Shown here: positions 17,173-25,029 of the stretch, in pieces | Numbering within the stretch: position 1 is the first letter of the stretch | How the letters are laid out: each line of letters opens with the position of its first letter | Assembly (NCBI RefSeq): GCF_900107435.1 | Contig: NZ_FNPZ01000004.1 | Coordinates: 520,999-584,998 of the forward strand | Source: Herbiconiux ginsengi | GTDB taxonomy: Bacteria > Actinomycetota > Actinomycetes > Actinomycetales > Microbacteriaceae | Length of the DNA stretch: 64,000 nucleotides | Reading direction: 5' to 3' | Translations under genes and position numbers: made by a program | Notes under the pieces: generated by a model | The model's input: the letters and a program-made list of their open reading frames with translations, nothing else | Database searches by the model: none | What the model was told of the DNA's origin: nothing

Positions 17173-17945
17173 TGAGGAGCGCCATCACCGGTGCGCCTCT
17201 GCGGCGCGGCACCTACCGAGCGCGCGGGCGGCGTAGACGACGGCCGTCCGCCGTCATGCTCGTACTCATCGGTGTCTGTGTGCTCTGCCTCGCGGTCGCC
17301 TCGACGATGGTGGGGTTCTATCTCACTGGCGCACCGGCGGTCATGTCGCTGGTGCAGACCGTGCCGGCGCCGGTCGATGTCGTCGCCGCGGCTGTCGCAG
17401 AAGACGCGGCTGCCGAGCAATTGGCCGAGCAGGAGAACGGGGGTACTGTGCCGGCGGCCGTGCCCGGCCAGCCGTTGAACATCCGGATTCCTGCTGTCGA
17501 CCTCGACGCCGCGATCCGGTCGATGAGCGTGCCCGACGACCGACAGCTCGATCCTCCCGGACCCTCACGCGCCTACTGGCTGTCGGACTACGGCGCGGCC
17601 GGACCAGACAGTGAAAACACCACCTACCTCGCCGGGCACACCTACCGCGACGGATCGGCGGTGTTCAATCCGCTGCTCGACGTGCCGCAATCGGCCGGGG
17701 CCGTGCACGACGGTGACGCCGTGATCATCACCACCCCGGAGGGCGACTACAGCTACACCGTCACGGCCACCGCCCTCTACGACAAGACATCGGTGGGGGA
17801 GCAGGCGGAACTCTGGAAGCAGGTTCCCGGCCGGCTGGTGATCGTGACGTGCTTCCAGTACAACGGGGGAACATCCTCGAGCCAGAACTTCGTGGTGTAC
17901 GCCCAGCTCGACGGCCCGGACACCGGGGCCCAGGGGTCGAAATGA
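17172..17945 (+). CDS. Class E/F-type sortase
   Basis: 257 residues, start ATG sharing a base with the previous stop. An Arg-rich cytoplasmic N-terminus, one membrane helix (about 27-50) and an extracellular sortase domain (about 95-250). The catalytic His is in AGHTY (residue 156) and Cys in IVTCFQ (residue 227). The Arg normally found shortly after the Cys is not obvious at its usual place (SSSQNFVV follows), so activity should be judged with care. None of the surface proteins in the locus shows a clear LPXTG-like motif before its C-terminal helix, so its substrate is not evident. Confidence 0.85.
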   Translation: MRSAITGAPLRRGTYRARGRRRRRPSAVMLVLIGVCVLCLAVASTMVGFYLTGAPAVMSLVQTVPAPVDVVAAAVAEDAAAEQLAEQENGGTVPAAVPGQPLNIRIPAVDLDAAIRSMSVPDDRQLDPPGPSRAYWLSDYGAAGPDSENTTYLAGHTYRDGSAVFNPLLDVPQSAGAVHDGDAVIITTPEGDYSYTVTATALYDKTSVGEQAELWKQVPGRLVIVTCFQYNGGTSSSQNFVVYAQLDGPDTGAQGSK

Positions 17946-19696
17946 CCGACGGTCCCGACCGCCCCGATCCTCCTCTCCCCGCGCTGCCTGATCGCTACCG
18001 CGTGGGGGCCCTCATCCGGTCGACCCCCGTTGTGCGCATGCATCGCGGATACGACGAGCAGGTCGACCGGCCCGTCAGAGTCACCTTCCTCAGGCCTGAT
18101 CATGCAGGGGACCCTGCGCACCGGGTGCTCTTCGACTCCACGGTGGCTGTGGCCGTGGAACTCACGCATCCGGCCGTCGTCGCCGTCTACGACGTGAAGA
18201 TCGAGGATGCCGGCGCCCCGGGAGATCGGTGGGTGGTGGGTGAACTCGTCGATGCCCCCACCCTCGACGAGTTCATCGTCGACTCCGAGCTCGGCCGACA
18301 CTGGCCCCACGTCGTGCTCGGTCTCGCCCGCCAGCTCGCGAACGCGCTGCAAGCGGCCCATGCCGAGGGCATCGTGCACGGCAATCTCGGACCATCGACC
18401 GTCTTCCTCGAGCAGACGACGGTCGGCCTGCGGGTGAGGGTCGACGAATTCGGTCCTCAACCCGCCGATCTGGCATTTCCCCTCGATCCAGCGATGGCCA
18501 AGGCGATGTGGCACACCTTCGCCGAGCAGATCGTCTACCCGTCTCCGGAGCAGCGGGCGGGGCGCGCTCCGACCCGCCGGTCAGATGTCTACGGGTTCGG
18601 ATGCGCGCTCGCAGCGTTGATTCTTCTCGACCCGGTGGAGCGCGCCGACGATCCGCTCTCCGATGCTCTCGCCCGGATCGCCGCTCGGGCCATGAGCGAG
18701 CGGCCGGTGGCACGCCAGAACTCGTTCGTCACCGTGCTCACCGAACTGGACCGCATCGAAACCGTCGACGACGGCGGCGGAGGAGATGACCCGGATTCTG
18801 CAGCCGGGCAATCCCCGACCGAAGTGCTCTCCTTCGCGCCGCCGACAGGGCCGGCGCAGCGCGACACCGGATCGCGGCCGCGCGCGCAGCGGACGCGCCA
18901 CCGCCGATCGCGTCGAGGAGCCGTGACCGCCGTCGCGGTCGCGGTCATGATCGCCGCCGTCGCCGGATTCGGGTGGGCCAACAGCGGCGTCGCGCCCAGG
19001 AGCGCGAGTGTGATCATTCCGTCCGTTGCTGGGCAAACCGTCTCCGACGCGACAGCCGCGCTCACCCGGATCGGGATCGGCGTGGCGGGGCAGGTGTCAC
19101 GCGACGACGGCGCGGTTGCCGCGGGACTCGTGACGCAGACCGATCCGGCCGCGGGCTCGCAGGTGACCACGGGGCAGACGGTCACGCTCGTGATCTCCAC
19201 CGGTCAGCACGTGATCGCCGTGCCCCAGCTCCAAGGCTTGGACCTGGCCGCCGCGAGAGACCTTCTCGCCTCGAATCGACTCGAGGCGGGCGAGATCGTG
19301 GAGCGTGACGGCCTCAACCAGGCGGGCATGGTTCTGGAGAGTTCACCGGCCTACGGCGCATCGCTTGGCATCGGAGGGCGAATCGACCTCGTGGTGTCGA
19401 GTGGCGACCAGCGCGTGCCCGGCGATCTCGTGGGGCAGGCCGGTGCGGCAGCGGCCCAAGCATTGGCATCCGCTGGACTCTCGCCGCAGGTCGTGCGCGA
19501 GAAGCGGTCGGATGCCGCCACCGACGTGGTCGTCGCCGTCTCGCCGCCGACCGGATCGAGCGTGCCACTGGGTTCGATCGTCACCATCACCATCTCGGAG
19601 TGGGCGCCGCCGCCGTCCAGCCCGCAGCCCACCGCATCGCCGAGCCAGACGACAGATCCGACTCCCTCGGCAACACCGCGGGTGCGCGACCAATAG
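17942..19696 (+). CDS. PASTA-domain Ser/Thr pseudokinase
   Basis: 584 residues, ATGA overlap with the sortase. The N-terminal half has a protein-kinase fold, but every key motif is changed: no Gly-rich loop, Lys of the VAIK motif replaced (RPVRVTFLRP), HRD replaced by HGN (IVHGNLGPSTVF), and DFG replaced by DEFG. The PEQ...SDVYGFGC region of the C-lobe remains. An Arg-rich stretch and one membrane helix (about 320-340) lead to three extracellular PASTA repeats and a Pro/Ser/Thr tail. PASTA domains bind peptidoglycan fragments (family knowledge). It therefore looks like a wall sensor that signals by binding rather than phosphorylation. Confidence 0.82.
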   Translation: MTDGPDRPDPPLPALPDRYRVGALIRSTPVVRMHRGYDEQVDRPVRVTFLRPDHAGDPAHRVLFDSTVAVAVELTHPAVVAVYDVKIEDAGAPGDRWVVGELVDAPTLDEFIVDSELGRHWPHVVLGLARQLANALQAAHAEGIVHGNLGPSTVFLEQTTVGLRVRVDEFGPQPADLAFPLDPAMAKAMWHTFAEQIVYPSPEQRAGRAPTRRSDVYGFGCALAALILLDPVERADDPLSDALARIAARAMSERPVARQNSFVTVLTELDRIETVDDGGGGDDPDSAAGQSPTEVLSFAPPTGPAQRDTGSRPRAQRTRHRRSRRGAVTAVAVAVMIAAVAGFGWANSGVAPRSASVIIPSVAGQTVSDATAALTRIGIGVAGQVSRDDGAVAAGLVTQTDPAAGSQVTTGQTVTLVISTGQHVIAVPQLQGLDLAAARDLLASNRLEAGEIVERDGLNQAGMVLESSPAYGASLGIGGRIDLVVSSGDQRVPGDLVGQAGAAAAQALASAGLSPQVVREKRSDAATDVVVAVSPPTGSSVPLGSIVTITISEWAPPPSSPQPTASPSQTTDPTPSATPRVRDQ

Positions 19697-19741
19697 TTCG
19701 ATTCACAGGATCGCTCAACGTCGAATCGACACTCTTTAGAC

Positions 19742-19954
19742 ATGGTCGAGAAGAAAAGCGAACGCGAAGCCATCGACGACGTCGCCCGTCGACTGAAGAA
19801 GAAGTATCCAGAAGTCCCGGGACAGGACATCGAGCAACTCGTCGAGAGCAATTACTCCGAGTTTAAGCATGCCAGGTTGCGCGACTACATCGCCGTGCTC
19901 GTCGAACACGGCGCGAAGGCCGCGATCACCGCGAGAAAGCACCAAGCTCACTGA
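19742..19954 (+). CDS. Small three-helix-bundle protein (DUF3562-like)
   Basis: 70 residues, highly charged, all-helical. The pattern DVARRLKKKYPEVPGQDIEQLVE followed by a helix with ...RDYIAVLVEHGAK matches small actinobacterial proteins described as a three-helix bundle dimerisation domain. Function is unknown. It is followed by a gene-poor region and is probably monocistronic. Confidence 0.7.
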   Translation: MVEKKSEREAIDDVARRLKKKYPEVPGQDIEQLVESNYSEFKHARLRDYIAVLVEHGAKAAITARKHQAH

Positions 19955-20014
19955 GGCTCGCCGCCTGTGCCGCCTGTTCACTCTCGGTTCATTCGCGCGG
20001 CTTAGTGTCAGCCA

Positions 20015-20220
20015 ATGAATGAGCTCAACTGGACCGAGAAGCTCTGATTGCTCGCATCGATGTCGCGGTCGCCCTCGACGCCGCACCTTTGCCCGTCACA
20101 CCCGACCGCGCTCGACTTCACCTGTCGTACTTCGGGATCGTCGCGGCTGTCAATCGCGGCGAAATGACGCCGGAGATTGCCACGGTGCTGCTAGAAGAGA
20201 TGCTGGATGACCTGGCTTAG
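20015..20220 (+). pseudogene. Frameshifted small gene of unknown function
   Basis: The frame starting ATG at 20015 encodes MNELNWTE and stops almost at once. A different frame then reads coherently with GC-rich third positions to TAG at 20218-20220 (ALIARIDVAVALDAAPLPV...LLEEMLDDLA). A single missing base around 20035-20044 would join the two parts into a protein of about 67 residues. Either the gene is decaying or the assembly has an indel. Confidence 0.5.
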
Positions 20221-20262
20221 TCGACTCGTGACGTTCTGTTCATCGTTGCCAGAGCCTGTCCC

Positions 20263-20460
20263 ATGGCCGGCGCGGTGAAGCGCTCCTCCAGCCGCCTTCT
20301 CTCTATCAGCATCGTCTTTGCGGTGATCGCTGCTCTCGCGGCCGTCCTCCTGGTAGGCCCGCTGCTGTTCGGGGCTTTCCAATCCAACTCGTGCTCAGAG
20401 GAGTACATAGAGCAGCATCCGGGCTTCGTTTGCCGCGATACGGGAACGAACGCGCCCTAG
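20263..20460 (+). CDS. Small membrane protein, unknown function
   Basis: 65 residues: short basic start, one hydrophobic helix (about 11-36), then a short extracellular tail with two cysteines. The ribosome-binding site is weak. It lies among gene remnants, so it could itself be a remnant. Confidence 0.45.
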   Translation: MAGAVKRSSSRLLSISIVFAVIAALAAVLLVGPLLFGAFQSNSCSEEYIEQHPGFVCRDTGTNAP

Positions 20461-20477
20461 TGATTCTGTCCAGGGGA

Positions 20478-20798
20478 GTTGGCGAGGGCGCTCCTCGACA
20501 GCGCCCCGGACTGGCCGGATGACGGGGTGTCGACTTCCTCCGGCGGCACGCTCCACGCACTCGCAGCGGCAAGCTGGCCGCGGTCCGCGACGAGGACACA
20601 GTCGCTGCAATCGTCGCATCTCTACTCGACCTGAACGATTCGTGCGTCGAGGTCGTCTCCCAATCCCACTCAACGGTCGAGAACATGCTCCAGGCGGTCG
20701 GCGCCGCCGGGCTTGCCGTCGCGGACATAGCCAAGCACCCCAAGACTGGCACGACCCCCGATGCGTACTCAGCGGACGACTGTCGGGACGAGAGGTGA
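20478..20798 (+). pseudogene. Frameshifted remnant of unknown gene
   Basis: An upstream frame reads ALLDSAPDWPDDGV, then stops making sense near 20530. The following frame (20529-20798) reads coherently with strong GC3 bias (DFLRRHAPRTRSGKLAAV...AYSADDCRDER). It has no normal start codon before a Met deep inside. One missing base near 20528 would restore a protein of about 105 residues. Product unknown. Confidence 0.45.
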
Positions 20799-21116
20799 AC
20801 ACTCCCAAATAAGCACTTCCGTGATCGGGCCACCGGCCAGTCCTGGCTCGAGCACAAGAGCTGGTACGTATCGTGATCCACCGGGATTGTCGTCGACCCA
20901 TTCGTAAACCACGGTGTGGAGTGTGTTGAGATGGCGCCCAACAAGTACAGCCATCGGATAAGGGCCATGGAAGACGAGATGGACTTGGGTGCGTCCATTC
21001 GTCGCGGCCGCTCGCCTGATCTGCTGTGCGATGGCAGTGCTGAGTCGACCCGCTTCTCTTGGGTCGATCCGATCTGAACCAACAGCCGTGATAATTGCTG
21101 TCGTTGTGAATTGGTC
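20769..21116 (-). pseudogene. SAVED-domain C-terminal fragment (defence gene remnant)
   Basis: The minus frame open between stops reads ...GRLSTAIAQQIRRA...GRTQVHLVFHGPYP then MAVLVGRHLNTLHTVVYEW...YVPALVLEPG. The order VHL.F.GP.PMAVLVGRHLN, then VVYEW and Y.P.L matches the end of SAVED domains, which sense cyclic oligonucleotides in CBASS and CRISPR-linked defence (family knowledge). Only about 110 residues remain. There is a stop at 21117-21119 and no effector domain or cyclase nearby. It is best read as the tail of a lost defence gene. Confidence 0.65.
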
Positions 21117-21305
21117 TCATGCACAAGGTGTTCAAAGACTGTTCGATATGGGTTCGGCGTCAGGCTGACAAGATGTAGCAACACGGTCGGCGGTGTCCGA
21201 GGGCCGTTGCCTTTCGAGGGCGTCCAGACGGATGTCCATCCCGCGTTGCACTAAAACATTGCGATCGACCAGGTCACGCTGCCGTCGTGAGCTCGTCTGC
21301 AACGA

Positions 21306-21464
21306 GCCGGGACCATACCGGGACCACAGGCATGCGATGCATGCAATGCATGACGTGAAATGACGGCGATTGCGTAGCATTGTGGCCCGGAAAATCAGGC
21401 AAAGTGACTGAACGGGATACCTGGGGGTCAAGGGGTCGCAGGTTCAAATCCCGTCAGCCCGACG
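21306..21464 (+). repeat. Left attachment repeat: tRNA-Pro(GGG) 3' half with phage-type arm
   Basis: Bases 21421-21464 run from the anticodon loop to the 3' end of a tRNA-Pro(GGG): CTGGGGG loop, TCAAG stem strand, T-arm with TTCAAAT, acceptor strand CAGCCCG. The 5' half of the tRNA is missing, so it is not a working tRNA gene. The 115 bases before it (from GCCGGGACC at 21306, with the motif GACGTGAAATGAC) are related to the arm preceding the right copy at 32134-32290. This marks the left boundary of the integrated element. Confidence 0.8.
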
Positions 21465-21588
21465 TAAGAGAAATACCTGATCAGAGGCTATTTCAAGAAG
21501 TCGCAAGATCGGTGTCCCGGGCGGTTTTGGACCCACATCCGCACCCATGAACCCCTTGACTCGACATGTCAAGTGGTTCAGGCGTTTC

Positions 21589-22725
21589 TAGGTACTCATC
21601 GCGTCCTCTCGAAGACGTTGGTTCATGCGTGCTGCTGCGTTCCGCAGCGCGGTGTCGTCAGTGTGTAGGTAGGCACGCGTCCTCTCGACGGACGCGTGCC
21701 CGAGGATGTCACTCACGACATGGATCGGGACGCCCGCGTTCGCGAACCACGTTGCATCCGCATGCCGAAGGTCGTGACGACGCAACCCCGGCAACCCCAA
21801 CGATGCAACCAACTCGTTCCACCCGGTTACGTCACGCAATGCTGCGCTCGTGATGACCCCGCTGCGCGGCCCACGCAACAGCGGCTCGTCGCGTGCCCGT
21901 TGCATCGTAAGTCTGCGCAGCACGTTTTCTAACGGCTCGATGATCGGCACACGGCGTTTCCGACCTCCCTTCGGAGGTTTGATACTCAGGCCACCGGCGC
22001 CGGGAAAGCACTGGCGCTCGATCGAGACGACCATGTTTGCCCAATCGACATCACCGACGACCAGTCCGGCTACTTCTGAACTGCGCGCGGCCAAGAATGC
22101 GCTGAGCAAGATGTGGTCGCTGTAACTCTGATGAACCGTAGCGCAGGCCTTGGCAATGCGCTCGACATCAGCAGGTCCGGGAACGGGATTCGCGTGCTGA
22201 ATGTGCGTCTTTGGGTGGGAGCGCCTGCTGGCCCGGTCACGCATTGGGTTGCGCGTGATGAGTTCATCCCGCACTGCTTCATCAAGCACTCGGGTCAGAG
22301 CAGCGATTGTGTTCTTGATGGTGGAGGGCGAGTGAGTTCTTTCCCAACCGTCGTTGGTTCGATCCACGATCCCCGCGGTGATCCTGCGCACGGGAAGGCG
22401 CCCCAGCGCGGGCAATACCCGAAGTCGAAGGCCAGCCCTATAACCGGCTGCCGTCGACGTCATGTCCACCCCGCGAACGAAACGGTCACCGATTCGGCGA
22501 GCGTAGCTTTCGAATGAGATCAGCGGATCAATCGAGTCGCCGAATCTGGATCGCACGAGATCGAAATAGTCCTCTGCTTCGGCGTCGCTGTCGACCCGTG
22601 ATCGAACGACTCATCCGCCGGCGTGAAATCGGGTCCGTCCAGCGCACTCGAGCGTGGATCCTCGCGCCTCGTCGGACCATATCCGTGCCTAGGCGGACTG
22701 CGGTATTCGGATGGAAAAGCACCAT
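21589..22725 (-). pseudogene. int: Tyrosine recombinase (integrase), frameshifted
   Basis: The C-terminal 322 residues carry the full catalytic set: Arg in AARSSEVAGL, Lys in KGGRKR, His-x-x-Arg in HDLRHADATW, His in LGHASV and Tyr in TRAYLH. The N-terminal arm-binding part (MVLFHPN...ARIHARVRW...MSRSIT) is in another frame, beginning at 22725. The two frames join if one G of the GGG run at 22595-22597 is removed, giving about 378 residues, a usual length. The gene lies 125 bases inside the left attachment repeat and reads towards it, as is normal for tRNA-targeting islands. It is inactivated, unless this is an assembly error. Confidence 0.8.
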
Positions 22726-22874
22726 GTATTTTCATCCGAATGACGTTCGTCGGTGGAGCGGAGCTTCTTTGGCGTGCCGTGCTGGTCCGCTATTGCGTAG
22801 CCTGTCACCCGACGTGTTGAAGAGGTGCGGTTCCGGAAATCAGGAGCACCACCTGTCGATGCCAGAATGAGCAC

Positions 22875-23756
22875 ATGGCTGCATCCGAGTTCTATAGCGA
22901 CAGGACGCGCGGACCGGCGTCACGGGACAGGGACGTCCTCACGGAAGCAACCGCTCGGGGTCTGTTGAACTTAGTCCAGAGCAAGATTGATGGGAATTGG
23001 TTCGCGAAGCGGTTCCCGGACCAGTGCTACGACAAGCAAGGCGTAACTGGCACGGTCGATGGTGCAGTCGAGGCTGAAATTCAGGCGCTGATCCCTGACC
23101 TCCAGTTCCCTCTGAGCCGGAACGTTGACGCTCCGGGAGACGTGATTCTTGATCTGCTTGAGTACGCAGCTCGTTACGTAAGCGAACCGTCGAACGGCCG
23201 ATTTCATTCGGGACGCAAACATCATGAGCTGAACTTCGACGACAAGAGCGGTCGCTCGACGTTTCGCGACGAGGCGAACCAGATCCTCGCTCGCGGACGC
23301 ACGACTTATGAGTTGGCGTCGTCGCTTGAGGTGCAGCGAACCGGAACACCGGAGGTGAGAACGGCTCTCTCGGAGCTGCAACCCGATACCGGGGATCCGG
23401 AACTCGACACACTCGTCACGGACGCCCGCAATCTCTATTTTTCGCGCAAGAGCAGCGTCCGCAAGATCGGGATCGAAAAATTGTGGGACGCATTCGAGCG
23501 ACTTAAGACGATCGGGATCCCCAACGGTGACAAACGACGAAGTGCCACCCAGTTGTTGGATCACATCTCGAACGGAGCGTTTCGTGTCGAGGTCGAGGCG
23601 GAGATGCTGGCTCTGACGAAGATCGGCAACGCATTCAACATTCGCCATCACGAGACGGGTAAACACGCCGTGCCGGTTGAAGGATACGACTATCTGTTCT
23701 CCCGAATGTCAGGGCTGATCATCCTTCTCTTGCGTGAGAGCGATCGCTTGGCGTAG
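22875..23756 (+). CDS. Unknown island protein, possible abortive-infection type
   Basis: 293 residues, soluble, mostly helical, no signal peptide. The C-terminal segment FNIRHHETGKHAVPV...YLFSRMSGLIILLL recalls C-termini of several phage-defence-associated helical proteins with an Arg-His-rich pair before a hydrophobic helix, but I cannot name a family. The start ATG 22875 has only a weak GAG upstream. It stands alone, divergent from the integrase, a common place for accessory or defence cargo. Codon use is less GC3-biased than in the flanking chromosome, which fits transfer. Confidence 0.6.
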   Translation: MAASEFYSDRTRGPASRDRDVLTEATARGLLNLVQSKIDGNWFAKRFPDQCYDKQGVTGTVDGAVEAEIQALIPDLQFPLSRNVDAPGDVILDLLEYAARYVSEPSNGRFHSGRKHHELNFDDKSGRSTFRDEANQILARGRTTYELASSLEVQRTGTPEVRTALSELQPDTGDPELDTLVTDARNLYFSRKSSVRKIGIEKLWDAFERLKTIGIPNGDKRRSATQLLDHISNGAFRVEVEAEMLALTKIGNAFNIRHHETGKHAVPVEGYDYLFSRMSGLIILLLRESDRLA

Positions 23757-23976
23757 TGGACTCGGACCCGGCGTAGGGAACTTCGGCAGCGGCGAACGTT
23801 TGCGCTTGCTGGCCGGGGAAGTCGGTGAGTTTCGCATGGGGCCTGAGCTGCGCGGTAGGACCGCCAACCTAATCGTCCCTCACTCGCCCCGCCTCTAAAT
23901 GTCGGAGGTCAATGCGATGATGCGTATCGTCCTCATTACCGATCGCCCGTTTGCGGCGAGAGAGCCGGTCACCGCA

Positions 23977-24261
23977 ATGAGCAGTTCCTTTGATTTCAAC
24001 GAATCAGCGTTTCGAAGCCTGATTGAGAATGAAGCCCAGGCCGCTATCAACGAGCTCGCGGCCCGGCAGACCGGTGAGCTCGACGAATTGCGTCAGCACT
24101 TCACGGGCCACCCGATCGAGGAGATAAAGCCAGCACTCCAGGAACTCTTCGCAAAGGACGGTGGCAGCATCACCGAGCCCGAGTTGTCCGACTGGGCGCA
24201 GCTGATCAGCGATGGCACGCGGATTCAGATGTCGCCCCAGGCGATCGACTGGAGCGAATAA
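23977..24261 (+). CDS. Small acidic protein coupled to the next gene
   Basis: About 94 residues from the ATG at 23977 (an upstream in-frame ATG at 23899 would add 26 residues unlike the rest). Helical, acidic, no membrane segment. The stop TAA shares its last base with the next ATG, so the two are translationally coupled. It lies upstream of the AAA ATPase/subtilase pair and may belong to that module. No family recognised. Confidence 0.6.
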   Translation: MSSSFDFNESAFRSLIENEAQAAINELAARQTGELDELRQHFTGHPIEEIKPALQELFAKDGGSITEPELSDWAQLISDGTRIQMSPQAIDWSE

Positions 24262-24890
24262 TGTCTGACGTCGATCCCGAGTACCTGAAACACCAGTACC
24301 TCTATTTTCCGTGGACCGACGGGTTCGATTCCTTCCCCGCGGGAAAGGCGCTCGCCCATTATGTCGCGCAGCAGCACAAAGCGCGTCTCACGGTGGTGAC
24401 CATCGCGAAGCAGAATGCGGCGTTTCACGATGAGTTCGCCAGACTGCCTGTCGTCACCGAGCGTAGCGGTACCGTCGCGGAAGGCGGTGTAGTGCTGGCG
24501 TGGGTGCCGTCGCGAAAGGTTATGGCCAAGGTGCACAGCCTAAAGAAGAGCGTCGTCATTCTCGTAGAGGATCCGTCCGAGAAGTTCGAAGCATGGGCAA
24601 GGCTTGTCGGCGCCTACAACGTGGTGACTCGGAAGGTCATGACCGCCGGTCTCACCGAAGCGGGTACCAAGGCGCTCGAAGGGGTCGTCTGGGAGGGCTA
24701 CAACGGTTGGCACGATCAGATAGCCGAGACGATGACCATCTCCAATCTGACGGAGCTAGCCGGCAGCGACGGCTACGATCGCGCGATCGTGCTCGAGTTC
24801 GCGTCCCAGCGCAAGGGTGAGCATGCGTTGCAGCGCCTCGAGAAGATTCTCGACAAGTTCGAGAAATCGCACGCTCCCGCCCTAGAGTGA
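24261..24890 (+). CDS. Unknown protein upstream of the IetAS pair
   Basis: 209 residues, alpha/beta, soluble. The N-terminal region contains alternating strands (RLTVVTIAK, GGVVLAWVPSRKVM, KSVVILVEDPSEKFEAWARL) like a Rossmann-type fold, but I see no nucleotide-binding loop. The C-terminus is a charged helix. It is coupled to the preceding small gene, and 139 bases separate it from the ATPase gene. Function unknown. Confidence 0.62.
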   Translation: MSDVDPEYLKHQYLYFPWTDGFDSFPAGKALAHYVAQQHKARLTVVTIAKQNAAFHDEFARLPVVTERSGTVAEGGVVLAWVPSRKVMAKVHSLKKSVVILVEDPSEKFEAWARLVGAYNVVTRKVMTAGLTEAGTKALEGVVWEGYNGWHDQIAETMTISNLTELAGSDGYDRAIVLEFASQRKGEHALQRLEKILDKFEKSHAPALE

Positions 24891-25029
24891 TAGCCAATAG
24901 CCCGTAAAATCTCGGCAACCAAATGCGGAGTGAAGCACACTCCGGAGTCCTTCGCGATGCGCCGATGCCGATCCCGTAGACTCACGGCGGAGGGTTCGCC
25001 CGGATGAAATGATCGTGCGAGGAGGCGTG

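Noticed and set aside
20306..21184. Long minus-strand frame of 292 codons
   Set aside because: Its translation is low-complexity Ser/Arg/Thr-rich with no motifs. Coherent coding signals in this stretch lie in other frames (SAVED fragment on minus, broken gene on plus).
21421..21464. Functional tRNA-Pro gene at the left repeat
   Set aside because: Only the segment from anticodon loop to 3' end is present; no CGGGCTG-like 5' acceptor strand or D-arm lies upstream, and the T-stem has a mismatch.
24882..24985. Short minus frame reading IAKDSGVCFTPHLVAEILRAIGY
   Set aside because: Protein-like but only about 35 residues before it runs into the antisense of a coding gene; no start signal. Too weak to list as a gene.
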